Below are positions 1-9,892 of a stretch of DNA of 64,000 bases, piece by piece. Both the position numbers and the translations under genes were made by a program. The stretch is taken from contig CAVOZC010000002.1 in assembly GCA_963700865.1 (NCBI GenBank), positions 62,001 to 126,000 on the forward strand, written 5' to 3'. Under the pieces are notes generated by a model. The model was not told where the DNA came from. It searched no databases and saw only the letters and a list, made by a program, of their open reading frames with translations. Each line of letters opens with the position of its first letter. Positions within the stretch are counted from its first letter, which is position 1. Source of the stretch: CAVOGJ01 sp963700865. Lineage in GTDB: Bacteria > Planctomycetota > Planctomycetia > Pirellulales > Pirellulaceae.

Positions 1-158
1 CTTGTCCCAGTCGTGATGATCGGTCGCCCAACCTGTCAATCCTGCGTCTTGCACCGTCTACCCCGGTTCTACGCACGGCGGACGAGGAACGGTTCGCGGG
101 AAGAGACGGGAATTGCGGTTCGGAGAGGCCTTCCCCATGACGAAAGCGATGCGGGAAG

Positions 159-229
159 CTCGGGAACTAGGATTCGAACCTAGACTGACGGAACCAAAAT
201 CCGTAGTGCTGCCGTTACACCATTCCCGA
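159..229 (-). tRNA. tRNA-Gln (anticodon TTG)
   Basis: Read on the reverse strand, the segment folds into a full cloverleaf. The 7-bp acceptor stem is TCGGGAA with TTCCCGA. The D arm contains GGTGTAACGGCAGC. The anticodon stem ACGGA/TCCGT encloses loop TTTTGGT, with anticodon TTG. The T arm carries GGTTCGAATCC. The anticodon reads CAA, so it is glutamine. CCA is not encoded after the discriminator G. The gene lies about 40 bp downstream of rex on the same strand. Confidence 0.95.
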
Positions 230-268
230 AGGCGGGCCAGGCCCACGATCGACCGCAAGAACGATAGA

Positions 269-952
269 TTACGAGTTTTCCAGCCGGTTCACAACTGCGA
301 ACGAAAGCTGCTCCAGCTCGATGGCTAAATCCACCGCTACCTTGCTGACCGTGGGTGGCAGAGAAATCGTAACCGGGGCGAAATTCAAGATGCCCTCGAT
401 GCCGGCGGCCACGAGGCGATCGGCAACCGTCTGGGCCGCCGCCGCCGGCACCGCCAGAATCCCGAGACGAATTCCATCCGCCTGCACCACCTTCTCCAAA
501 TCGTCGAAATGATAGACGGCGATCCCTTCGATTTTTCGGTTGATCTTCTCGCGGTCCACGTCAAATACCGCCGTGACCCGAAAGCCCTGCTGGGCGAACC
601 CGCGGTGGCCAATCAGCGCCGTCCCCAGATTTCCCAGTCCGACAATGCCGACGGGCCAGTCCCGATCCGTCCCCAGGATCTTCCGAATCTGCTGGACCAG
701 TTCGTCACACCGGTAACCAATGCCCGGATAACCGAATTGACCAAAGTACGCGAGGTCCTTGCGAATCTGGGCGTCGGTCAGTCCCAAACGGCCGCCCAGA
801 ACGGTGGAACTGGTGGTTTCACTCCCCTCGCGGAGGAGATGGGAGAGTTCCCGCAGGTACAGACTCAACCGACTGACGACCGCCTTGGGGACACTCCCTG
901 GATCGGGCCCAAGTGGCTCGGAATTCGGCTGATTCGAAGGGGATTCCGCCAT
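269..952 (-). CDS. rex: Redox-sensing transcriptional repressor Rex
   Basis: This 227-residue protein has the two-domain layout of Rex, which binds operators and releases them when the NADH/NAD+ ratio rises. An N-terminal winged helix covers roughly residues 25-85, including the recognition-helix region IRKDLAYFGQFG. It is followed by a Rossmann fold with dinucleotide motif GLGNLG at 105-110 and a domain-swap C-terminal helix. The length is normal for the family, with a slightly long N-terminal extension. The ATG at 952 is the start. No consensus Rex operator (TTGTGA inverted repeat) is obvious in the 470 bp upstream. The family call is secure; its target genes cannot be told from this window. 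Confidence 0.93.
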   Translation of the reverse strand: MAESPSNQPNSEPLGPDPGSVPKAVVSRLSLYLRELSHLLREGSETTSSTVLGGRLGLTDAQIRKDLAYFGQFGYPGIGYRCDELVQQIRKILGTDRDWPVGIVGLGNLGTALIGHRGFAQQGFRVTAVFDVDREKINRKIEGIAVYHFDDLEKVVQADGIRLGILAVPAAAAQTVADRLVAAGIEGILNFAPVTISLPPTVSKVAVDLAIELEQLSFAVVNRLENS

Positions 953-1425
953 GTCTCGTGGGATCAGTGTTCCATCGGTTGAACAACCGCGCCGCTGCTG
1001 GGCCGTCCCTGCGGCCTACTCTATACGCCGCGCCGTCTGGAAACAAGCGTCAGGGACCTTCGTCGGCACGGCCCCCGACCCCACGATTCGCACACATGAC
1101 CCCGGCAGTCGGCGGGTCCCGATCCGCGTCCGATCGATACGATCGGAAGGACCCGCCGCAGGCAACCCAATTTGCCATCATTTTTTTATCTTCCCACTTT
1201 ACCCGAATCGCCCCGTTTGTCGAAGGAGAGTCTCAAGTGGGCCCTTCGCGCTGCAAAGTGGGCAAGCTGCGCGGCCTGTTTGGTTCCCAACTGCTGTGAG
1301 GCTGGAGCGGATTCCTTCGCACAGCCCGGATGCCCCGCGACGAAGAACTAGGAATACCGGGGGTGGAATCCGTCCCACGGCCAAAGCAAGGATGACCCAG
1401 CAATCACGCTGAAGGAGATGCGAAG
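953..1425. other. Intergenic region between divergent rex and YTV gene
   Basis: This 473-bp gap separates divergently transcribed genes and must hold both promoters. An A/T-rich stretch near 1170-1200, beginning TTGCCATCATTTTTTTATC, is the least GC-rich part and is the likeliest promoter area for the downstream gene, but no convincing -35/-10 pair can be assigned. A good ribosome binding site, GAAGGAGA, stands just before 1426. Nothing else is recognisable. Confidence 0.4.
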
Positions 1426-3249
1426 ATGAGGACTCGACTGGCTTTGCCATTGCTTCTGGCCGCGACGGCCATGCTGGCATTGGTTGACATCGCCCATGGA
1501 AGCTACTGTGGCGCGGCGAGCTGGCGGTTATGCGGTCGATGTGCCCAAGGATGTGGCGTCGGCACCGAGGGGTGTGGGGGTGCCGCGGGCGTGGGGCTCG
1601 GATGTGGCCAGACATACACCGTCATGCGGACTCGCAGCCGCGTGGTGTATGAACAGCAGCAGTTTCAGGTAAACCGCACGGTGTATGAGAACGTCATGCA
1701 GCCGCGGACGGTGAACACGACCCGTTATGTGCGCGAGACCCGCTGTCGCGAAGTCCCTTACACGGTTTCGCGGCCCGTGCGGGAACAGCATTACCGAACG
1801 ATCAACCAGACGGTGTATCGTACCCAATGGGAAACCAAGACGCGGCAGATTCCCTACACGGTGTATCGCACCGAGTGGGAAACGAAGACGCGCGAGATTC
1901 CCTACACCGTCTACCGGACACATTGGGAGACGCGGACCAAGGAAATCCCCTACACCGTAAATCGGCGGGTGTGGGAGACGAAGACCCGCGAGATTCCCTA
2001 CACGGTGTATCGCACCGAGTGGGAGACGAAGACCCGCGAGATTCCTTATACGGTTTGTCGCACGGTCTGGGAAACGAAGACCCGCGAGATTCCGTACACG
2101 GTTTATCGCACCGAGTGGGAGACGAAGACCCGCGAGATCCCTTACACGGTGTGCCGCACGCATTGGGAAACACGTACGAAGGAGATTCCCTATACGGTGT
2201 ATCGTACAGTGACGGAGCAGCGGGAGCGGGTCGTCAATTATACGGTTCGCAAACCGGTGACTTACTATCGCACGGTGCAGGTCAATTCAGGGCATTTTGA
2301 AACCGTCACCGAGTGCCGGCCAGGCCGGGTCATTCGAAAGCGCGTGCAGGAGCCAGGGACGTGGTGCTGGGACCCGTGCCAATGCCGTTGCGTGTATCAA
2401 CCGGGTTGCTGCCGGATCGTCTGCTGCCAAGGGCCGCCGATCCAATGCTGTCGTCGCGTGTGGGTGCCGGAAGTCTGCGAAAAGCAGATCCCGTGCGTGC
2501 GTTTCGAGTGCGAGACGCGTTGCCGGACGATTCCCTATACCGTATGCCGCCGCGTCCCCGAATGCCGCGTGCGGACGGTATGTTACAAGGTCTGTCATCG
2601 CGTCCCCGAGCAGCGTGTGCGGACGGTATGTTACAAGGTCTGCCATCGCGTTCCCGAGCAGCGTGTGCGGACGGTATGTTACAAGGTTTGCCACACGGTA
2701 CCCGAGCAGTGTGTGCGGACGGTTAGCTACAAGGTCTGCCATCGCGTGCCCGAATGCCGTGTGCGGACGGTCTGCTACAAGGTCTGCCGCAATGTTTGTG
2801 AGCAGCGTGTGCGGACGGTTTGCTACAAGGTCTGTCACCGCGTGCCCGAATGCCGCGTGCGGACGGTCTGCTACAAGGTCTGCCATCGAGTCCCGGAAAC
2901 GTGTGTCCGCACGCAGTGTTACCGCGTGTGCCACCGCATCCCCGAAACGGTGACCCGGCAGATCCCCTACACGACCTGCCGCATCGAGACCGAGACCCGG
3001 GTTCGATCGGTGCCCTACACGGTTTGCAAACCTGTCCAGGAGTGCAAAACGGTCATGGTCTGCGTCCGCGTACCGCGCACGGTTTGCCAGACAGTGACGC
3101 GCTGCGTTCCGCGTGTCGTGTGTGAGCAGGTTCCGGTCACGATCTGTTGTCCGTTGCCGTCATGTTGCTCGCCCTGCGGAAATGGCTGTTGCGACGGCGG
3201 CGGTTGCAGCTCGGAGGTGGTCGAACCCTCCTGTGGTTGCGGCGGCTAG
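1426..3249 (+). CDS. Secreted Cys-rich YTV-repeat protein
   Basis: This 607-residue protein starts at an ATG preceded by GAAGGAGA and has a classic signal peptide ending near residue 25. Two repeat blocks follow, both with a 16-residue period. The first (about residues 115-270) repeats units such as YRTEWETKTREIPYTV. The second (about 355-500) repeats units such as CYKVCHRVPE followed by RVRTV. The C-terminus is rich in Cys and Gly. This matches the YTV-repeat proteins known only from planctomycetes, whose function is not established; a role in a cross-linked cell-wall or surface layer is often suspected because of the many cysteines. The gene is monocistronic, with its own terminator just downstream. 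The repeats keep other frames open, so antisense ORFs here are not genes. Confidence 0.85.
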   Translation: MRTRLALPLLLAATAMLALVDIAHGSYCGAASWRLCGRCAQGCGVGTEGCGGAAGVGLGCGQTYTVMRTRSRVVYEQQQFQVNRTVYENVMQPRTVNTTRYVRETRCREVPYTVSRPVREQHYRTINQTVYRTQWETKTRQIPYTVYRTEWETKTREIPYTVYRTHWETRTKEIPYTVNRRVWETKTREIPYTVYRTEWETKTREIPYTVCRTVWETKTREIPYTVYRTEWETKTREIPYTVCRTHWETRTKEIPYTVYRTVTEQRERVVNYTVRKPVTYYRTVQVNSGHFETVTECRPGRVIRKRVQEPGTWCWDPCQCRCVYQPGCCRIVCCQGPPIQCCRRVWVPEVCEKQIPCVRFECETRCRTIPYTVCRRVPECRVRTVCYKVCHRVPEQRVRTVCYKVCHRVPEQRVRTVCYKVCHTVPEQCVRTVSYKVCHRVPECRVRTVCYKVCRNVCEQRVRTVCYKVCHRVPECRVRTVCYKVCHRVPETCVRTQCYRVCHRIPETVTRQIPYTTCRIETETRVRSVPYTVCKPVQECKTVMVCVRVPRTVCQTVTRCVPRVVCEQVPVTICCPLPSCCSPCGNGCCDGGGCSSEVVEPSCGCGG

Positions 3250-3294
3250 GCGAGACCAGAGCAGGCCGCGGGCTTGTCCCGGGGAAGTCTTTTC

Positions 3295-3337
3295 AGCGGC
3301 GGTCGGGTGGCTGAACCCGACCGCCGCTGTTTTGTTT
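3295..3337 (+). terminator. Rho-independent terminator of the YTV gene
   Basis: A perfect 14-bp stem (AGCGGCGGTCGGGT at 3295-3308, its complement at 3315-3328) with a 6-nt loop GGCTGA is followed by GTTTTGTTT on the plus strand. The reverse strand has no comparable T run, so it terminates the plus-strand gene. It sits directly against the end of the convergent cysteine desulfurase gene. Confidence 0.9.
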
Positions 3338-4474
3338 CTATACCAGTCCTCGCCAGGACTCGATCAGCAGTGCCGCCGCCCGCTCGACCTCTTCGGTGGA
3401 CGTAGGCCAGCCAAGGCTCAATCGCACGGTGCCACGGGCGACCGGTTCGGTCACTCCCATCGCGGCCAGGCTGGCGGAGAGCGCCGAGCTGCCGCTATGG
3501 CAGGCCGACCCGGTCGAGGCACACACGTCGGGGGTGCGGGCCAGCAGATCATGGCCGGTGACCCGCGGGAAATTGAGGCTGAGTGTATTGGGAAGCCGTT
3601 CGGCGGCCAGGCCGTTTACGGTAAGCTCCGCGATTTCGGTTTGCAGCAAGCGGAGCAGCCGGTCTCGCACGCGGCGCGTCTGCTCTCGATCTTCCGCCGA
3701 CACCTTTCCGGCCAATTGGGCGGCCTTGCCCAGCCCGACGATCAAGGGGACATTTTCTGTACCAGCCCGCAGTCCGCGTTCCTGCCCGCCCCCGTGCAGG
3801 AGTGGCTCGAGGTCCAATCCCCGCCGCACGAACAGCGCGCCGACGCCTTTCGGCGCATAGAACTTGTGGCCGGCGATCGTCATCAGGTCGACGCCCAGCA
3901 AATCGACATTCGTGGGGATTTTGCCGACACTTTGAGAGGCGTCCGCATGCACAAGAATGCCACGAGCCCGACATCGCTGGGCGATATCCGCCACCGGTTG
4001 AATACAGCCCGTTTCGTTGTGGGCGTGGATCAGGCTGACCAGGACGGTCTCGGGGCGAAACAGAGCCGCGATCGCGTCGGCCGCCACGACACCCTGCGCG
4101 TCGCAGCCGCAGACGCTGACCTGGCAGCCGGCGGAGCGAAGAAAGCGAATCGGTTCCGTCGTCGCCGGATGCTCGATGGCCGTGATGATAACGTGCGATT
4201 CCGTGAGGGGGCGTGATGCTTTCAGGAGCAGTCCCTTGAGCGCCAGGTTACTGCTTTCGGTTCCGCCCGAGGTAAAGACAATTTCCTCGGGCTCCGCCGA
4301 GAGCAGTCCGGCGACCTGTCTGCGCGCTTCTTCTACGGCCTGGAACGCCGCCCGGCCATAAGCATGCTGGCTCGACGGATTCCCGTGGTGTCGTGTCAGA
4401 AACGGAAGCATGGCCTCAACCACGCTGGCGGCGATCGGCGTGGTGGCGTTGTAGTCGAGATAAATCTGCTTCAT
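3338..4474 (-). CDS. Cysteine desulfurase (NifS/IscS family)
   Basis: This 378-residue PLP enzyme would take sulfur from L-cysteine, giving alanine and an enzyme persulfide, for Fe-S cluster or thiolation pathways. Visible family marks are the N-terminal YLDYNATTP, the cofactor-binding SGGTESSN near residue 70, the Schiff-base lysine in HKFYAPKGVG near residue 205, and the catalytic cysteine in STGSACHSG near residue 325. The length is close to NifS/IscS. It starts 15 bp after the stop of a small gene on the same strand, so the two are probably co-transcribed. No iscU, iscA or tRNA-thiolation gene is adjacent, so the exact sulfur acceptor is unknown. Confidence 0.92.
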   Translation of the reverse strand: MKQIYLDYNATTPIAASVVEAMLPFLTRHHGNPSSQHAYGRAAFQAVEEARRQVAGLLSAEPEEIVFTSGGTESSNLALKGLLLKASRPLTESHVIITAIEHPATTEPIRFLRSAGCQVSVCGCDAQGVVAADAIAALFRPETVLVSLIHAHNETGCIQPVADIAQRCRARGILVHADASQSVGKIPTNVDLLGVDLMTIAGHKFYAPKGVGALFVRRGLDLEPLLHGGGQERGLRAGTENVPLIVGLGKAAQLAGKVSAEDREQTRRVRDRLLRLLQTEIAELTVNGLAAERLPNTLSLNFPRVTGHDLLARTPDVCASTGSACHSGSSALSASLAAMGVTEPVARGTVRLSLGWPTSTEEVERAAALLIESWRGLV

Positions 4475-4489
4475 GGCATCGGTAGGGGA

Positions 4490-4771
4490 TCAGCCGGCCG
4501 GGGGTTTGGGCCCCGTGGTGGCTTTGTCCCGGCCTTGGGCTGCGGGTCGAAAGCCAAAGGGGATCATCGCATCATTGTTGACCGGCTCGGTGATCTTCAC
4601 GCCTTGAATATTCGCGTAAGGCAGGACGAGCTTCCGCCCGCCGACGGAGTCGGGCGCGAGTCGCTCGAGTAAAATCGCATGTTCGCCCATCAGGAACTCG
4701 ACGAAGTTCACCTGTTCGCCAAAGGATGTGATCACGACGCCCTGTCGTTTCATCCCGGTCGGCCATTTCAT
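4490..4771 (-). CDS. Small conserved hypothetical protein
   Basis: The ATG at 4771 is chosen because a GAGG motif lies 8 nt upstream; longer in-frame starts lack a ribosome binding site. The 93-residue product is soluble, with no signal peptide or membrane helix. Its first ~60 residues look like a small beta-rich domain (GVVITSFGEQVNFVEF), and the tail is rich in Pro, Gly and Lys. I do not recognise the family. It lies 15 bp upstream of the cysteine desulfurase on the same strand, suggesting a two-gene operon, but that alone does not give a function. Confidence 0.55.
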   Translation of the reverse strand: MKWPTGMKRQGVVITSFGEQVNFVEFLMGEHAILLERLAPDSVGGRKLVLPYANIQGVKITEPVNNDAMIPFGFRPAAQGRDKATTGPKPPAG

Positions 4772-4976
4772 AAAAAAACCTCGCCACAGGAGGGTCGAAT
4801 CCATACGCCACGCCTTGCACAGATGCACAGTGATCGAAGCCGCCGAGCGGCCACAGTAGCGACAGCGTCGCTGGAAGCTGTGCGGACGTCAAGCCGAATC
4901 GACTCCGGCCGGGCCCCGCCCTGTCGAGGCTCGAGTGCTGCGTCGTGTCCAAGAATCAGGGTTTGTCGACGCTGGT

Positions 4977-5023
4977 GCTGTGGCTGGCAGCCGCAGTCGA
5001 CGGGGGCAAGATGTCCCAGCCAC
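4977..5023. repeat. Dispersed double-hairpin repeat, copy 1
   Basis: This intergenic segment resembles 18349-18397, about 80 percent identical over 47 bp by eye. It contains two potential hairpins: one from GTGGCT/AGCCGC and one from GGGGC-AAGAT-GTCCC. In the other copy the second hairpin is GGGGC-AAGAC-GCCTC, so pairing is largely kept despite base changes. It lies in the ~290-bp gap between the 4771 start and the end of the TPR gene. Confidence 0.55.
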
Positions 5024-5060
5024 GCCCAGCGAAGCCAAGGAATCGCCACTTAATGAGGTA

Positions 5061-8000
5061 CTAGGTGTCTTCGGGAGACTTCAAATCGTCGTCGGTAAGA
5101 AGACCTTTAGCCCTCAGTTGCGACTCGAGGCCGTCGAACGAATCCCGCTCGGCTCGATTCAGTTGCGAGATGTTAAAGCCTCGGGCCACGGCATTGCGGA
5201 CCGAATCGGCGGCTTGCGTGTAGTCCTCGAGGGCGGCTTGGGCGAGCGCCAGATGGATATGCTTGAACGAGTTGGCGCCCCCGTCGCCGACGGCCGCCTC
5301 AAATTCGGTCAGTGCCTTTTCCGGTTGCTTCCTGGCCAGGTAGACCATGCCCAGCGTGTCTCGCAGGTCAGCGGTGGGGCCCAAAAACTTCATCGCCGAT
5401 TGAACAAGCTCGTACGATTCATCGGTTTCGCCGCGCAAGGCGAGCAGGTAGGCGAGGTTATTGGCAACGACGGCCCGTTGACGATTCGAGACCTCTTCAT
5501 GCTGCATGTAATCGCGCAGCCACGCTTCCGATTGCGAGGAATCTCCCGCCAGGTCCTCAAATTCCGAACGTTGGATCAGCAGGGTGAGGTTATCGGGTTG
5601 GGAATCCTGGACCTTTTCGTACCAGGTGCGAACAACATCGACGTATTTCTGAAAGTTTTTCGTCCCGTTATTGCGACGGAGGATGGCGTTGGCCATTTGC
5701 AGCGCGGCGATTTGCTTGCCATCATTCAGATGTTCTCCGCACAGTCGCAGGCCTTCGGGGACTTGATCCTCGCCGCCACGGCGTCCGAGAAACGCCGCCA
5801 GCACGAGACTCTCCTGTGGTTTTGCCTGGACGTAACGTCGCAGCACTTTTTCGGCCACGCCATACATGCGGGGATCATAATCACCTAACTGTTCCACGAT
5901 TTCTCCCACAATGCGGAGCCGATCGACGTCTTTCGGCGCCAGGTCGGGTGGGATGATCGTTTTGAGCCGCTCGACCGCTTGCTCACTGTTTCCGCGCATG
6001 GCGTCCAGGTGCGCTCGCGTGCGGACCTCGACCAGCGATCCAGGCGGGCACTTACCAAGCCAGACGGCAACGTCTTTCACCTCACGTCGTTGAATCAACC
6101 AGGAGAGCCATGGGTCGAGCAACTGCATGTCGGACGGGTTGTCGGCAAGCAGCCCCAGCATGATCGACTTGCACTCGGGCCAGCGGTCCTGGAGCTGATA
6201 CAGGTCGGCCAGCACGCGTCGCTCGGCTTCCACCAAGCCGCGCTCTTCCTGCGCCTGCTCCAATTTCTTGATCGCTTGTTCGCGGGAATAGCCGTCGGCA
6301 CGAGTCGCGGAAAGCCGCGTCCAGAGGATCAGGTCGGGGGTCGACATCAGACCATCCCGCGGCGCATTCTCCTCGATCAGCCGCAGCGCTTCGGCGAACG
6401 CATGATAAGCCCCATCGCTGGCGAGAATCTTCGCCTTGGTCTGTCTTGCCCAGCGGATCGTATCTGACGCGGTTGGATCGTGTGGCACGGCCCCTTCCAG
6501 GATGCCGTCGATCAACGTGTGCGCCTCCTCGACTTGTCGTGCCTGGATGTAGACTTCGGCCAGGGCCCGTTTGATGCGGTCGTTATCCGGTTCCATTTCC
6601 AGAGCCCGCTTGAATTGCTCGATGGAAGTCGGCCAGTCCCCGAGGATCGCGTTGGCTTGTCCCAGAAAGGCAGGAATGCTCTCTTCCGACAGTTTCAGCT
6701 CGGCCTCGCGCATCAATTCGCGGGCCTCCTCCTGCCGTTCCAAGGTCACGTACATTCTCATCAAACTGGTCCAGTTGACCGAGTTGTTGGGGCCCAGTTC
6801 GATCGCCTTTTTGTAAGCCTTCTCGGCTTCCTCAAAGCGGCCAGCGTTGTTGAATAGATTGGCCATCCACAAGTGGTCATCCGAATTGGGAGAAGCCTCG
6901 TTGTACTTCAGGTCCTCGGGCAGCTCATTTCTGCGGGAGAGGATATCCAGCTGGATCCGCTGCTCGGTGCCGGTCATCAGTTGCGGCGGCAGTTTCTTGA
7001 TCATCCGCTCGGCATCTTCGTAACGCTGTGTGTCGTAATAGAGTTTGGCCAGACTGCGATAAACGCTGGGATGGCCCACGCTGTACTGGAGTGATTTTTC
7101 CAGATACTCGATCGCCGCCAGCGGCTCGCCGCGGAGCAGCTGGATGTCTCCCAAAAGGCGGTACAGTGCGTCCCAGGCATCTCGACGGGCGACCGCCTGG
7201 TTCACGAGCCCCAGGGCTTTGTCCAGTTGTTCATCGGTGCTTAGTCCATCCGCGTCCGCTTTACCTGTGCGCACGTGCCAGACGATCCGCACGGCTTCGG
7301 CCCACTCCCATTCGGCGCTCTCGCGGCCCACGAGTCGTTCGATCTCATCGATCGACTGCTGCATCCCCTCTTCATCCTCGGTTTGCATGGCCAGCTCGAA
7401 CATGGCCATCCGCACCTGGATATCCTGCGGCCGATCCTTGGCCAATTGCTCCCAGACGCGCCGCGCGTCCGTCAATTCGTTCATCATCAGGTAGATGCGA
7501 CCAATCCCGCGTGTTACCGCGACGCGTTGCTCCGACGAAAGGCTGCCCAGGTCCGCCTCGAGAATCCGCAATTGCTGCTTGGCCTCCTCGGGCGCACCCG
7601 AGCCAGCAATTCGCAGCGGAGCAGGCGGATTCCAATCGGTTCCCCCAATCTTCGCGAATTGGTATCGAGCTGATCAATGGCGGCTTCGATACCTTTCGTG
7701 AGCGCGGTTTTCTGGATCCTCTGCAACAGCAGATTCGGATCATTGGGACGCGTGGTGCGAACAAAGTCAGCGACGGCCTGGGCCTTCGCTTCGTCTTTTG
7801 TGAGGGTGTAGTATCTCTTGACCAGGTCGGCAATGGCCGGCTGTTTCAGCAAGCCATTCTCCTGGATTTTCTTCACGAGCTCCCCGGCCTCGTTGTAGTT
7901 GCGCAACGCCTCCAGTTGCCTTTCCTGCTGCAACAACTCCAATTGCAGGCGGGCGCTATACAGGCCGACATTCGACCCCAGCGGGCTGTCGTCAATCTGG

Positions 8001-9427
8001 TCCTCGATGATGTCGTATTCGGTGACGGCCTTGTCTGCCTGCCCCATTGCCAGATACGCTTCCATCACTCCCCACCGTGCGCCGACATTGAGCGGATCGG
8101 CGTCACTGATCCGTTGCATCGCCTTCAGACGCAGGTCATTCTGTCCCATCTTCTCGTAACAGACGGCAAGGCTGCTATCGAGCGGCGCCAGCCAACGCGG
8201 CCGAGCCTGGGCGATGAACCCTCGTGCCTCGGACATCCGTTGACTGGCCGTTAACCAGTTTTGCTTTGCGAACTCGATCCGTCCCTCAAGAAAGTCGAGG
8301 AAGGGGCGCTGGTAATTCAACCCCCGCAGCTCCTCCATCGTGGCCTGTGCTGCCTCGATCTGCTGCGTTTCGATCTCCACGTTAGCGCGGTCCCACAGCA
8401 AGCTGGTCAGCTCGGCATTGTTCTCTTGATTCAGCTCGATGCCTTCATTGAGGTAAGCCAGCGCTGCGTCCATGTCCCGTTGCGTCAATGCCAGAGTGGA
8501 CAAGCCCTGGTAGGCGCCGGCATTGCCCGGGTGTTTCTTCAGGCACTCTTCATAGAGCTCCTGGGCGCGGTCATAATCTTTTTCCAACAAATACAAATTC
8601 CCCGCCGCCAGCAAGGTCGACTGCTCGTCGGGCGCCAGTTCGAGTGCCCGTAGGGTCTCGTCGGCAATCACTTCCTTGTAATCAGGATTGCCCAACATGC
8701 CGTAAAAACTGGCACGCATCAGATGCGCCTGATACTCGTCCGGATTGACCTCAGTTAGCCGGTCGATGATGGGCAGTGCCGAGTCCAGATCGCGGAGATT
8801 CAGGTAGAACACCTGGGCCAGCAGCATATAGGCCTCCAAGACGTCGGGCGCTGTGGCCCTTTCGGCGGAAAAGGTGCGGTCGGCCCGGTCAAAGCCGATC
8901 ATCTCGCTCAAGGCCGGGACCGCCTTCTCCGAGTCTTGTCCGGATAGTGTGTAGCACTGCGCCAGCATGACCTTCAGCTTGGGATCGTCATCGCCCGACT
9001 CCATCAAGGCGTTGATATGCATGATGGCATCCTCGAATCGCCGGTACATCATCGCGAAGTCGACCGCTTCCCGCCGTAATTCCAGGTTGTCCGGATTTTT
9101 GCGGACCGCCTCCTCCGTCGTCGCATACGCCATTTGCAAAGTCCGCCCATCCTGGTTTCCCGTCTTGAGCAGGGCGCGTACGTGTTTTTGTAGGGTGAGT
9201 GCCAATTGCGCGAGTTGCTCATTGTCATCCGGGCGAATGGCTAGATAACGACGCAGAAAGCCCGCAGCTTCGCCATATTCCTCCGCTTCCGCCTTGGCCT
9301 GGGCCCGCGTCAACAGCCCTTCGGCGTTCCGCTGTTTCTGGAAGCGATACAGGAAAAACGAGCCGACAAGAATCGTCAGCGTCGACAGGAGCAGGATGGC
9401 GAGAAGTTTGACGTTGATCTGCTTCAT
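5061..9427 (-). CDS. Giant membrane-anchored TPR protein (PrsT-like), frameshifted
   Basis: One gene of about 1,455 codons is split by a single-base deletion near 7590. Upstream, the frame reads through LLRCELLARVRP; the other frame continues as EEAKQQLRILEADLG. The start ATG is at 9427. Residues 8-26 form one membrane helix (LLAILLLSTLTILVG), with the rest outside the cytoplasm. Nearly the whole length is tetratricopeptide repeats, recognisable as successive units like AYKKAIELGPNN and EYLEKSLQYSVGHPS. TPR proteins of the PrsT type are regular members of exosortase/exopolysaccharide loci, where they are thought to act as scaffolds. The gene lies divergent from the export lipoprotein gene. 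The break is probably a sequence error, because both halves are long and well kept. Confidence 0.8.
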
Positions 9428-9892
9428 CGATCTGTTTCGCCGTCTTTCGACGCGAAGTTCACCAAAGACTTAGGGGGGGCCAATCAGGGGCCCGTAGGAA
9501 GTTGCCACCAATGCATATTCAGTTAGCTACGCTACCACTGCCGCCAGGGTTCGGTCTCGAACCGGGTGGGATAGCCCGCCTGACATCCGCGATAGCTTAG
9601 CAGATTCCCGCGAAAGCTGCCCATTGGCAAATGGCAGGCACCCCCCGGTTGGTGCCCTCAGCGGCGCGTGATACCGGGAGATGTCCTGCGAGAACATATC
9701 TCGCTCCCTGCCGCCAACCCGTCCTGAAATGCGACCCGCCATCCTTTTTCAGTGGATTTTTTTGGCCGAAAGAGAACGGCTGCAAAGATCTCAACCGTTT
9801 GTGCCGATTATCCGGGATGTGACGGTAATGGCGCCCGTGCGTTCGGGCTGCCCGGCCCGTCTTTAATTCCCCGCAGAGTGGGCAGATTGACG
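9428..9892. other. Intergenic region between divergent TPR and export genes
   Basis: About 465 bp hold the promoters of two divergent genes of the locus. A short inverted repeat GGCACC/GGTGCC with an 8-nt loop occurs at 9637-9656, too weak to name. A T-rich patch (TTTTTCAGTGGATTTTTTTGG) around 9746-9766 is the least GC-rich stretch. I could not assign a convincing -35/-10 or -24/-12 promoter. Confidence 0.35.

Noticed and set aside
1528..2934. Long antisense and shifted open frames inside the YTV gene
   Set aside because: They follow the codon-periodic repeat, have no ribosome binding sites or family likeness, and the forward gene has signal peptide, start signal and terminator.
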